Assembly (NCBI RefSeq): GCF_001877785.1
Contig: NZ_MINN01000128.1
Location: 248,001 to 312,000 of the forward strand
Origin: Rossellomorea aquimaris
Lineage (GTDB): Bacteria > Bacillota > Bacilli > Bacillales > Bacillaceae_B
DNA: 64,000 nt
Direction: 5' to 3'
The first letter of the stretch is position 1. The number at the start of each line of letters is the position of its first letter. Under the pieces are notes generated by a model that was not told the DNA's origin, did no database searches, and was given only the letters and a program-made list of their open reading frames with translations. Shown here piece after piece: positions 10,691 to 18,555 of this stretch. The position numbers and the translations under genes were made by a program.

Positions 10691-10811
10691 TATGCTCCGA
10701 TTTGGGGAAATATGATCCTGTTTGGAAAAATACGATCCTATTTGATGATTTATGATCCATTCGACAAAAAATACGATCCTATTTTGAATTATATGATCTT
10801 ATAAGAATGAT
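10691..10811. repeat. Six-unit array with 20-bp period
   Basis: TATGCTCC, TATGATCC, TACGATCC, TATGATCC, TACGATCC and TATGATCT start at 10691, 10711, 10731, 10751, 10772 and 10792, giving steps of 20, 20, 20, 21 and 20. The consensus is roughly TAYGATCCTRTTTGRNRAAA. A weaker seventh unit may precede at 10670. There are no unique spacers, so it is not CRISPR. Confidence 0.8.
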
Positions 10812-11018
10812 TCTAAATAATGCCAGCCCGACCCGACCCGACCGCCTGCTCACTCACCGACACAACCAACACGCCGGACGGGAATCATCATTCTAATTAA
10901 GAGAGGCGGACCATCCGCAAAATTCGTCCACCTATTAATCTATAACTCCCCCCTTACAAACCGCCTCAAATGCTCTATACTTTTAATAAACAGATTATCC
11001 GTGAAGAAGGTTTTACAT

Positions 11019-11753
11019 ATGACAGAGAAAAAAAGAAAAGAAGCCGACCTCTATCAGCCCATCCAGAAGCATTTCACTAAACTCGGGTATAAAGTGAACG
11101 GGGAAGTGAACGACTGCGACCTGACGGCGGTAAAAGGGGAAGAACTCATCATCGTAGAGTTGAAGCTTTCCTTGACAGTCGATTTATTGATACAGGCCGC
11201 AAAACGCCAGCGGTTGACTGAGCTTGTCTATATTGCTATCCCAAAACCGAAGCGGACCCGTTCGAAAAGGTGGAATGACATTTGCCACCTGGTAAAAAGG
11301 CTGGAATTGGGCTTGATTACTGTTTCCTTGACGAAAAGGCCGAAGATTGAATTTACGGCGCATCCACAGCCGTTCGACCGCAAGAAGGTCATGACCTACA
11401 GCAAGCGGAAACGGAATGCACTAATAAAAGAAATCGAAGGCAGGAGCGCTGATTATAATACCGGCGGCAGCAACAAGACAAAAATCATGACTGCCTATAA
11501 AGAGAGCTGCATCCACATCGCCTGCTGCCTCGATAAACACGGACCGCTGTCCCCGAAAGCATTGAAAGAAATCGGGACAGGCGATAAAACCCCTTCCATC
11601 CTGCAGAAGAATTATTATAAATGGTTCGACCGAGTCCAAAGGGGCGTCTATCAGCTTAATGAAAAAGGAAAAAATGAAATGGCGGATTATCCGGAGCTGG
11701 TGACCTATTATGAAGATAAGGTGAAAGGGAATTTGAAATCCGAAGAGCTGTGA
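11019..11753 (+). CDS. DUF2161 family putative PD-(D/E)XK phosphodiesterase
   Basis: 244 residues. The N-terminal half matches the DUF2161 pattern: Glu29, Asp34 and Glu47-x-Lys49 on predicted beta strands form the PD-(D/E)XK nuclease-like core, which implies a metal-dependent phosphodiesterase. The C-terminal part (about 150-225) is basic and looks like a winged-helix or DNA-binding module. The substrate is unknown. I chose ATG 11019, preceded by GAAGAAGG, rather than GTG 11001, which lies inside that ribosome binding site. The gene is monocistronic or precedes the DUF3231 gene. Confidence 0.8.
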   Translation: MTEKKRKEADLYQPIQKHFTKLGYKVNGEVNDCDLTAVKGEELIIVELKLSLTVDLLIQAAKRQRLTELVYIAIPKPKRTRSKRWNDICHLVKRLELGLITVSLTKRPKIEFTAHPQPFDRKKVMTYSKRKRNALIKEIEGRSADYNTGGSNKTKIMTAYKESCIHIACCLDKHGPLSPKALKEIGTGDKTPSILQKNYYKWFDRVQRGVYQLNEKGKNEMADYPELVTYYEDKVKGNLKSEEL

Positions 11754-11850
11754 ATTTTCCCAGGGATATTTGTATCTTTGTAAATGAATAATTTCCCATA
11801 TTGTGGTTATCTTAAAATCGATAATAACTATTCCGATGAGGTGATTTCCC

Positions 11851-12399
11851 GTGCCTAATACGCTGGAAGCATTGTTTGATTATCTTAAAACCCGGTTCGA
11901 TGATGAGCCGAAGCCCCGGCCTCATATCGGGGAAGCCATGGGCTGCTGGCTTTATTACACGGCCATAGCAGAAGAAGTGCCGATTCTGGAGGCCGCCATG
12001 AATACCACGACCGATAAGGATTTGCAACATATCCTGAAAGATACAAAAAAGCTCGCCCTGCACCAGATGCAGACGATTGAAGAGTTCATGCTGAAAGAAG
12101 GGATTCCCCTTTCCGATACTTCTGAATCGAAACCTGTTTCAAACCCTGACAGCATCCCCTTGGGAGTGAAGGCAACCGATTCTGAAATCGCCAATCTGAT
12201 TTCTGCAAAGATTGCCACCAACATCGTGATGTGTGCAACGAACAACAGTCAAAGTATCAGGAATGACATCGGTTTGATGTGGATGAGATTCCAGTCGGAG
12301 AAATCCGTATTGGGCTTGGAACTGAAGACAAAAATGAAGGAACGCGGCTGGTTGAAAGTTCCGCCTGCATATATCCCTCCGGGAGCTCCGATCCAATAA
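11851..12399 (+). CDS. DUF3231 family protein
   Basis: 182 residues with a GTG start 14 bases after GAGGTGAT. The sequence matches one unit of DUF3231, a Bacillaceae family of helical, ferritin-like-fold proteins that often occur as a tandem duplication of about 330 residues; this one has a single unit. Features include an amphipathic N-terminal helix, a middle G-E-A-M-G-x-W segment and a proline-rich C-terminal tail. The function is unknown. A strong terminator follows, so it ends its transcript. Confidence 0.75.
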   Translation: MPNTLEALFDYLKTRFDDEPKPRPHIGEAMGCWLYYTAIAEEVPILEAAMNTTTDKDLQHILKDTKKLALHQMQTIEEFMLKEGIPLSDTSESKPVSNPDSIPLGVKATDSEIANLISAKIATNIVMCATNNSQSIRNDIGLMWMRFQSEKSVLGLELKTKMKERGWLKVPPAYIPPGAPIQ

Positions 12400-12403
12400 T
12401 CTT

Positions 12404-12440
12404 GAAACCTTTCTCTTACCTCGGGAAAGGTTTCTTTTCT
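12404..12440 (+). terminator. Intrinsic terminator after DUF3231 gene
   Basis: GAAACCTTTC pairs perfectly with GAAAGGTTTC over ten base pairs, followed by TTTTCT. Confidence 0.85.
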
Positions 12441-12755
12441 ATTTATTGTCGAAGAAATAGGGAGCAAAAAGAAAAAGCATTCATTGAAGAGTTTTATTTA
12501 TGCCATTAATAAAGGGAGGAACAAAAGCTGTTCAAACCTATACCATATTTATTCAAATGCCGACCCTCCGATATACCTTAGAACAACTGAGTTGATCAAT
12601 CTTATCTCCTCTTCAGTTTCCGGTATCACTTTCGGCATCTTTCATCCCCTTCACCAACGGACAATTGTGAACTTTTTTAAATTATTGTAATCGTCATACC
12701 TGCATCTCTGATTCCGTCGAAAAATAGTAGATAATTTGATAAATTCCCATTTTTA
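12441..12755. other. Gene-free stretch before floT
   Basis: Short frames here lack a ribosome binding site and have no recognisable product. I see nothing else until the sigma-W promoter at 12756. Confidence 0.5.
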
Positions 12756-12782
12756 TGAAACCTTCCGGGCAGCTGTCCCGTA
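12756..12782 (+). promoter_or_regulatory. Sigma-W promoter of floT
   Basis: TGAAAC (12756-12761) and CGTA (12779-12782), separated by 17 bases, match the sigma-W consensus TGAAAC-N16/17-CGTA. In B. subtilis the floT operon is a sigma-W target, which agrees. The start codon lies 66 bases downstream. Confidence 0.85.
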
Positions 12783-12847
12783 GATAGTCATATAACCTAT
12801 TAAAACGCGGAAACTTCCGCAGAAAAATAAACAGGGGGTAGGTAAGA

Positions 12848-14377
12848 ATGGGTTCATTAACTGTCATTGGTATTTTGATGTTCCTTATTCCGGTATTGAT
12901 CATAGCGGCCATTGTGGGAATCGGGTATTATTTCTGGATGCGATTCCGTTACCGCACGGCCAAGTCAAACCAGGCATTGATCATCACGGGACCGAAACTC
13001 GGGGATCCTGAGAAAGAAACAAATATTTTCACCGATCAGGAAGGACGTTCCATGAAGATTATCAGGGGGGGAGGATATCGTCTGAGACGATTCCAAACAA
13101 GTACGCCTGTTAATCTGACATCTTTCCAATTGAAACTGTCGACTCCGCGTGTGTACACGAACGGAGGGGTGCCGATCGTGGCGGATGCAGTCGCGATGGT
13201 CAAGGTTGCCGATACGTTAAATGGAATTGCCAACTATGCAGAACAATTCCTTGGTAAAGACCAAAAAGAAATCGAAGATGAAATCATTGAGGTTTTAGGA
13301 AGTAATCTGCGTGCCATCTTATCAAAGATGACCGTGGAGGATATCAACAGCAATCGGGAGAAGTTCAACGCCGATGTGTCGGAAATCGCACAGAAGCAGC
13401 TGGACCTGATGGGCTTCAAAATCACTTCCTTGGGCTTGACTGATATCCGAGATGCGGATGAAGAAAATGGATACCTGAAGAACCTGGGACGCCCGCGAAT
13501 TGCGGAAGTGCGCAAGCAGGCTGAAATCGCCGAGGCGAACACTGAGCGCGAAACACGGATTCACCGCGCCCAGACCGATCAGGAAGCGAAGGAAGAAGAA
13601 TATAAGCGTCAAATCTCCATCGCTGAATCGAAGAAGGAAAAAGACATCAAAGATGCGGCATTCAAAGAAGAGACAGAACGTGCCCGCGCGAAATCAGAAC
13701 AATCTTATGAGCTGGAAAAAGCGAAGCTGTCCAAAGAGGTAAAAGAAGAAGAATTGACTCTTCAGTTCCTTGAGCGCGAGCGAGCGGTCAAACTTGAAGC
13801 GGAAGAATCTAAAGTCCGCCAGACTAAAGCCGACGCCGAATATTATGAAACGACCCGTAAAGCGGAAGCGGAAGCCCGCAAAGCGGAAATCGACGGGGAA
13901 GCGAAAGCGAAGATCCGCCGTGAAGAAGGATCTGCCGAAGCAGATGTCATCAGACAGCGAGGTAAGGCAGAAGCAGAATCACGTAAACTGCTTGCTGAAG
14001 CAATGGAAAAACACGGTGACGTCATCATAACGGAAAAACTGATTGAAATGCTGCCAGTCTTTGCAGAGAAGATTGCACAGCCGTTAAACAACATCGATTC
14101 TGTTAAAATCATAGATTCCGGAAACGGGCAGGGAGTACCGTCATTCGGCCGGAGCATCACTAAAACGATGCTCGATATGCAGGAGCCTTTGAAGGAAATG
14201 ACCGGGATCGATGTGGGTCAATTACTCCGTTCTTATGCGGACAGAAAACCTGAAAGACCATACCAGCCCGTCATTTCCCAGACAGGGGAAAGAGAGAGTG
14301 CGGCTGGACAGGACACCGGTGAAGATGACAGGGAAGAAGTCCAGAATGCAGAAAAAGAATCACAGGAAGTAAAATAA
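12848..14377 (+). CDS. floT: Flotillin-like protein FloT
   Basis: 509 residues, family length. One membrane segment at about 5-30 precedes an SPFH/band-7 domain (roughly 45-230), then a long Glu/Ala/Lys-rich coiled coil (about 230-400) and a C-terminal oligomerisation region. Flotillins scaffold membrane microdomains and influence fluidity, signalling and cell-wall stress responses. AGGGGGTAGG precedes the ATG. In B. subtilis an NfeD-type gene (yuaF) sits just upstream in the same operon; here the sigma-W promoter leads directly into floT and no yuaF is present. Confidence 0.95.
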   Translation: MGSLTVIGILMFLIPVLIIAAIVGIGYYFWMRFRYRTAKSNQALIITGPKLGDPEKETNIFTDQEGRSMKIIRGGGYRLRRFQTSTPVNLTSFQLKLSTPRVYTNGGVPIVADAVAMVKVADTLNGIANYAEQFLGKDQKEIEDEIIEVLGSNLRAILSKMTVEDINSNREKFNADVSEIAQKQLDLMGFKITSLGLTDIRDADEENGYLKNLGRPRIAEVRKQAEIAEANTERETRIHRAQTDQEAKEEEYKRQISIAESKKEKDIKDAAFKEETERARAKSEQSYELEKAKLSKEVKEEELTLQFLERERAVKLEAEESKVRQTKADAEYYETTRKAEAEARKAEIDGEAKAKIRREEGSAEADVIRQRGKAEAESRKLLAEAMEKHGDVIITEKLIEMLPVFAEKIAQPLNNIDSVKIIDSGNGQGVPSFGRSITKTMLDMQEPLKEMTGIDVGQLLRSYADRKPERPYQPVISQTGERESAAGQDTGEDDREEVQNAEKESQEVK

Positions 14378-14384
14378 GGTAAAG

Positions 14385-14419
14385 GGTCTCTCTTCGATTA
14401 CTGAAGAGGGGCTTTTTTT
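14385..14419 (+). terminator. Intrinsic terminator after floT
   Basis: GTCTCTCTTC pairs with GAAGAGGGGC (two G-T pairs) and is followed by seven T. Confidence 0.85.
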
Positions 14420-14550
14420 ATTATAGAAACATAGCCAGCCATAAATATGTAAAAGAATTGTCATTTCTTTAGAAACGATGTTTTTATGATAAACCTTTGA
14501 TATGAAAGGGTTCTCCCGGCAGATGCTCCTGAATGTGCTGAATTGGCAGT

Positions 14551-14590
14551 TTAATAGTTGTACATTCTGTTTAATAATTGTACATTATAT
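14551..14590. repeat. Tandem 20-bp direct repeat upstream of the sortase cassette
   Basis: Two abutting 20-mers, at 14551-14570 and 14571-14590, share 17 of 20 bases (consensus TTAATARTTGTACATTMTRT). They sit 50-90 bases before the DUF4397 start codon, where a promoter is expected, so they may be a paired regulator site or overlap the promoter. Confidence 0.55.
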
Positions 14591-14637
14591 TTACAAGTTT
14601 AATACAAAACTTGAACAAAACAGAAGGAGTGAAATGA

Positions 14638-15432
14638 ATGAAGAAAATTTTCTCGATTTTTGTGACTGCCATTCTCATGCTTACGTTTACTGGAGGCGCG
14701 TTCGCTGCCGGGAATGATGCGATGGTGCGCATCATCCATGCTTCGCCTGATGCACCGGCTGTAGATGTTTATGTGGACGGTAAAGCGGTTGTTGAAGGAG
14801 CCGAGTTCAAAGCGGCAACAGAATACATGAACCTGCCTGCAGGGGAACATAAGGTAGAGATCTATGCGGCAGGAACAATGGGCAGCGAAGATCCAGTCAT
14901 TTCCCAGTCCCTTACTGTTGAAGAAGGGATGGCTTACACAGTTGCCGCTGCCAATACAGTGGATAACCTGGAACTTGTTGTTGCACAAGACTCAATGGAA
15001 GTCACGGAAGGGATGACGAAAGTCCGTGTTGGCCACCTTTCACCTGATGCACCTGTGGTTGATGTAGGACCGATCGGCGGGGACGCATTATTCAGCGGTG
15101 CTGAGTTCAAAGCCATTACGGATTACCAGGAACTTGATCCAGGTACGTATGACCTTGAAATCAGAACCCCAGAGGGTGAACAGGTACTGGACCTTTCCGG
15201 AACCATGCTGGAAGAAAATACGGTATACAGCGTATTTGCCATCAATACAGCTGATCAATTGGAAGTCCTTGTGCTGAAAGACTACACCCTGATGCCTGGA
15301 AGCATGCCTGAAACAGGAATGGGAGGAACTGCTGAGGAATCCTCTTCTGCTGCTCTTCCGATTGCTCTTGCCTCTGCAGTCTTGGGAGGAGCGGCGCTGG
15401 TATTCGCTGCACGCAGGAAGCTTGTAAAATAA
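14638..15432 (+). CDS. DUF4397 surface protein with sortase signal
   Basis: 264 residues. A Sec signal peptide ends near A-F-A at 21-23. Two DUF4397 repeats follow: one from about 29 (I-I-H-A-S-P-D-A-P) and one from about 129 (G-H-L-S-P-D-A-P). The C-terminus has a sorting motif M-P-E-T-G at 223-227, a Ser-rich linker, a hydrophobic helix (about 238-257) and a basic tail R-R-K. It is therefore predicted to be secreted and anchored to the wall. GAAGGAG precedes the start. The stop codon overlaps the start of the downstream sortase by one base (TAATG), so the two are translationally coupled and form an enzyme-substrate pair. Confidence 0.85.
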   Translation: MKKIFSIFVTAILMLTFTGGAFAAGNDAMVRIIHASPDAPAVDVYVDGKAVVEGAEFKAATEYMNLPAGEHKVEIYAAGTMGSEDPVISQSLTVEEGMAYTVAAANTVDNLELVVAQDSMEVTEGMTKVRVGHLSPDAPVVDVGPIGGDALFSGAEFKAITDYQELDPGTYDLEIRTPEGEQVLDLSGTMLEENTVYSVFAINTADQLEVLVLKDYTLMPGSMPETGMGGTAEESSSAALPIALASAVLGGAALVFAARRKLVK

Positions 15433-16064
15433 TGAAACCTCTATTATTCATCCTTTTGACGGCTCTTCTGGCAGCTTGTTCTGCCGAAGAGCCTCAAATG
15501 TCAAAGGGAAATAAAGAAACAGCAGTAAATGCCGAACAACCAGTCCAACAGGCCGTGACCGCAGCCGGCAATGAACGGCCAAGTGCCCCGGCCAATGTGG
15601 AATCAGGTATTACACCATCCACCCTGTCCATCCCTGCCATTGACCTCGAAGCACCGGTGAAAGATTTCGGTCTCGATGAACAAGGGAATATGGAACTGCC
15701 GGAAAACGGAAAAGATGTCGCATGGTTTGAACCGGGTGCCCACCCCGGAGAAGCAGGTAACGCTGTTCTGGCAGGTCATGTGGATAATGAAAAGGCCCCG
15801 GCTGTCTTTTTCAGATTGAAGGAATTGGAAATAGGGGATACCATTCATCTGTATGATGAAGACGGGAAGCAGCTGACGTTTAAGGTGAAAGACAAAATAG
15901 CCTATCAAAAAGATGACGCTCCGCTCCGGAAAATCTTCGGACCAACCGATAAACGGATGCTGAATCTCATTACCTGCACCGGCTATTTTGACAGGGACAT
16001 CCACAATTATGTGGAAAGACTAGTCGTATACACAGAACTGACCGAACAGCAGAATGAATCATAA
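15432..16064 (+). CDS. Class F-like sortase with lipoprotein signal
   Basis: 210 residues. The signal peptide ends in the lipobox L-A-A-C (Cys16), so it is predicted to be a lipoprotein rather than a type-II membrane protein, which is atypical for sortases. A linker of about 50 residues leads to the sortase fold with catalytic His116 (A-G-H-V-D-N), Cys182 (T-C-T-G) and Arg196. The short domain and these motifs fit class F sortases known in Actinobacteria and Bacillaceae. It presumably cleaves the M-P-E-T-G protein encoded just upstream. No pilin or second substrate gene is nearby. Confidence 0.85.
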   Translation: MKPLLFILLTALLAACSAEEPQMSKGNKETAVNAEQPVQQAVTAAGNERPSAPANVESGITPSTLSIPAIDLEAPVKDFGLDEQGNMELPENGKDVAWFEPGAHPGEAGNAVLAGHVDNEKAPAVFFRLKELEIGDTIHLYDEDGKQLTFKVKDKIAYQKDDAPLRKIFGPTDKRMLNLITCTGYFDRDIHNYVERLVVYTELTEQQNES

Positions 16065-16195
16065 AGAGTTTTATTCCAAGGTCCGCTTGAGAGGAAGCTC
16101 TTTTTGTTTTACCAAAATAATCCTTTACACCTTCGTTATTTCAATTACCATAAAGGTAGGGAGTTTTCTGAAAAAAGATCTAAACGGGGGTAATT

Positions 16196-17584
16196 ATGAA
16201 ACTGAAAATCATTCATACAAATGATCTGCACAGTCACTTTGAATCTTTCTCTAAAGCTGTATCACTGATCAAGCACTACAAGGACGACAATACATTGATC
16301 CTCGATGGAGGAGACTTTGCAGACTTTAAAAGCATCGAACTGCAGGGGACAAGGGGGATGGCTGCACTTGAGCTCCTGGACTATGCCGGTTATGACGCGT
16401 TGACAATCGGAAACAATGAGATGTTCAACGGAATCGATACACTTGAGTACATGGCATCGAATAGTCCGGTTCCTTTCATCAGTAATAATCTTCTGAAAAG
16501 CTGCCGGGCAAAGATCAATGGGGTAGTATCCAGTACCATTCTCGAGAAAAATGGTTTACGCATCCTCATCACGGGTTCATCCCCTGACATGGAGGTGTTC
16601 AGTGATGGATTGGGAGTACATATGACCGATTATAAACATGCAATAAAAAATGAAGTGGCAAGGCATGACGGGGACTATGATTTATGCATCCTCCTCAATC
16701 ACCTGGGGACCTTTGCGGATGATGAGCTTGTTGAAGAATTGGAGGGTGTCGATGTCATATTGTCTGCCCACGATCATAAACTCTATCCACAGGCAAAAGT
16801 GGTGAACGGAACAATCATGAACAGTGCGGGCTGTTACGGGGAACACATCGGCGTCCTCGAAATTGAAGTCAGTGATCGAGGCGTGGAACTCTTGCATTCT
16901 CAAAATACATCGACAAAAGAAGCGCAGAGCGATGAAGGGATTCTTTCCATTCTAAAGAGAAATAAAGAAAAAGCAATAGAGGTATTGAGCGAGCCGCTGT
17001 ACAGGATTGAAACACCTCTTTGGCATGATGTACTTGAAGAAAATCCTCTCACAAACTTAATCGCGGACGGGGTCAGGGATATGCTGAAATGCGATATCGG
17101 CCTGATGAACAGCGGGATCGTCAATGCAGGGATCTATCAGTATGTTTCGAATAAGAAACTGATCGAGGTATGTCCATCTCCCTTGAATCCGACTTCTTTC
17201 GAGGTACGGGGTAAAGATTTGAAGGAGGCTCTTGAACAATCACTGGATGCAGGTACTTGCCTGAATGACGGCAAAGGGCCGGGCTTCAGGGGCAGGTTCG
17301 TCGGAAAGCTGCATGTGTCGGGGGCCGAAATCATACATGATGGGAAAAAGATCCGTGATATTTTCATCGGGGGCGAGCCCTTGAATGAAGAAATTTGGTA
17401 CAGCGTCGCATCATCCGATTATCTGCAGCGGGGGTCCGGTTACCCTTCACTTGCCAACAATCGCGGCGAAAAATACTTAGCAGAAGAAATCAAGGATGTG
17501 ATCAGGATTTATGCCGGGAAAAAAGGATTCCTCAATAAGGCATGCGTCGATCGGTGGAAAGAAGAGGTTGATATTAAAGTATAG
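16196..17584 (+). CDS. Metallophosphatase/5'-nucleotidase (YunD-like)
   Basis: 462 residues without a signal peptide, so probably cytoplasmic. The N-terminal calcineurin-like domain shows H-T-N-D-L-H-S-H, G-G-D and G-N-N-E; the last has Asn in place of the usual His of GNHE, as I recall for YunD. S-A-H-D-H lies near residue 195. The C-terminal 5'-nucleotidase domain (about 270-440) binds the nucleotide. It likely hydrolyses nucleotide mono- or diphosphates or related esters. The start follows CGGGGGT. A weak hairpin separates it from the sortase. Confidence 0.85.
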   Translation: MKLKIIHTNDLHSHFESFSKAVSLIKHYKDDNTLILDGGDFADFKSIELQGTRGMAALELLDYAGYDALTIGNNEMFNGIDTLEYMASNSPVPFISNNLLKSCRAKINGVVSSTILEKNGLRILITGSSPDMEVFSDGLGVHMTDYKHAIKNEVARHDGDYDLCILLNHLGTFADDELVEELEGVDVILSAHDHKLYPQAKVVNGTIMNSAGCYGEHIGVLEIEVSDRGVELLHSQNTSTKEAQSDEGILSILKRNKEKAIEVLSEPLYRIETPLWHDVLEENPLTNLIADGVRDMLKCDIGLMNSGIVNAGIYQYVSNKKLIEVCPSPLNPTSFEVRGKDLKEALEQSLDAGTCLNDGKGPGFRGRFVGKLHVSGAEIIHDGKKIRDIFIGGEPLNEEIWYSVASSDYLQRGSGYPSLANNRGEKYLAEEIKDVIRIYAGKKGFLNKACVDRWKEEVDIKV

Positions 17585-18137
17585 TAAGTATAACAAAGAC
17601 TAAAAAAAGAGAAATGACACGTGTAAACCGGTTTGATATTCGCTTTTTCCATTGCTGCCGGTTCGCTCGGTGCAGCAATCAGTGCATGATTGAATGCAGG
17701 CAAACTCTGAAAGGAGACTAAAAGAACTAGAGAAAAAATAATGTGTCCATGAAAAGCGCCAAGAGTCAACTGGCGCTTTTCTTATTACCCTAGGCCAGGC
17801 CAAGGTTTCAAAAAAACTTTTAGCATGGTATAAAAAAACTCCTTTAAGGTGCAAAAATATTATTGGTTCGCAAACCCAAACATCAGCACAGATGAGCAAA
17901 AAAAGAAACTGAAAAGAGCAAAGTCGGCCATTAAAGTCTGGACAGTAGAAATAGTACATCTGCCGAATCAAACACTAGCCCTTTAGCTCTTGGTCAGTAA
18001 CAAATGCTTTAAGCAGCACAGAAGAGACAGGGACAAAGGCGATTTAGTCTAGGTGAAACGCGAACTAATCTGCTAGCGATGTCGCGAATGAGTTTCGTTT
18101 TTTTATTTGTTCAATGACCATTTAGGATTTAGCTTTT
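17585..18137. other. Long gene-free stretch after the 5'-nucleotidase
   Basis: I find no supported gene. A strong hairpin at 17752-17782 is a terminator. A 35-residue Cys-rich frame at 17613-17720 and a longer reverse frame lack good ribosome binding sites. GAAACGCGA...TCGCGAATGAGTTTC before a T run (about 18053-18103) could be a second, weak terminator. Confidence 0.5.
17752..17782 (+). terminator. Intrinsic terminator
   Basis: AAAAGCGCC pairs with GGCGCTTTT and is followed by C-T-T-A-T-T. It is the first strong terminator downstream of the 5'-nucleotidase gene. Confidence 0.75.
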
Positions 18138-18393
18138 TCCAGCGGTTGATTGGAGTGCAAGACGAAGACTCCTGCGGGAAGAGTAGCTTATTAGAAAAGC
18201 GGAAGGGCTTCGCTCAGAGGCGTGTGGCATAAGACGAATCGGCCTGGAAGGCGCTCTTTGCCTTCTTGGACGGTTTGACTTATGACATGTGCCTCTAAGC
18301 CCTGCAGCTAGACAAGTGAGACCCCGCAGGAGCTTTAGTTCCGAGGGAGGCTCACGGGCTACCCGCGGAAAGCGAAGTCTTGCACGGAAATCA
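18138..18393. repeat. Palindromic repeat family A with family B nested inside
   Basis: The outer parts match the intact copy at 63873-64000: imperfect terminal inverted repeats TGATTGGAGTGCAAGAC and GTCTTGCACGGAAATCA, and an inner stem CTCCTGCGGG / CCGCAGGAG. A family B hairpin of about 120 bp occupies 18194-18314, in the loop of family A. Both elements are non-coding. Confidence 0.85.
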
Positions 18394-18555
18394 TTAGCGT
18401 TGTTTAGAGTTCACTCTAAAATGTTCTCCTTAAGACCATGTCTTTAAGGTTTTGTCCCAAACTCTTTATTTCCTCAAACTGACAGGTTTTCAGCGAAAAA
18501 TACGGGGGTATGAATTTATAGAGTATATCATTTTAGCATTGAAGGAGAATCCAAT

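Larger units (their letters stand above)
10455..11018. other. Gene-free stretch with hairpin and 20-bp periodic array
   Basis: No coding sequence is supported. A wobble-rich hairpin (10623-10653) followed by T-rich sequence may terminate the PTS transcript. A regular array of 20-bp units occupies 10691-10811. The rest contains a C-rich run near 10830 but no recognised signal. Confidence 0.6.

Noticed and set aside
10691-10811. CRISPR array
   Set aside because: Units are about 20 bp, contiguous and degenerate, with no unique spacers of 30 or more bases and no cas genes.
12484-12690. 68-residue frame upstream of floT
   Set aside because: No ribosome binding site and it ends before the sigma-W promoter; no recognisable domain.
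17613-17720. 35-residue Cys-rich frame
   Set aside because: Only a poor AAAGAGA precedes it and there is no family match; Cys-rich peptides arise easily from this GC pattern.
17600-17971. 123-residue minus-strand frame in the 17.6-18.5 kb gap
   Set aside because: Aromatic and Cys-rich composition unlike real genes here, no ribosome binding site, and it runs through a terminator hairpin.
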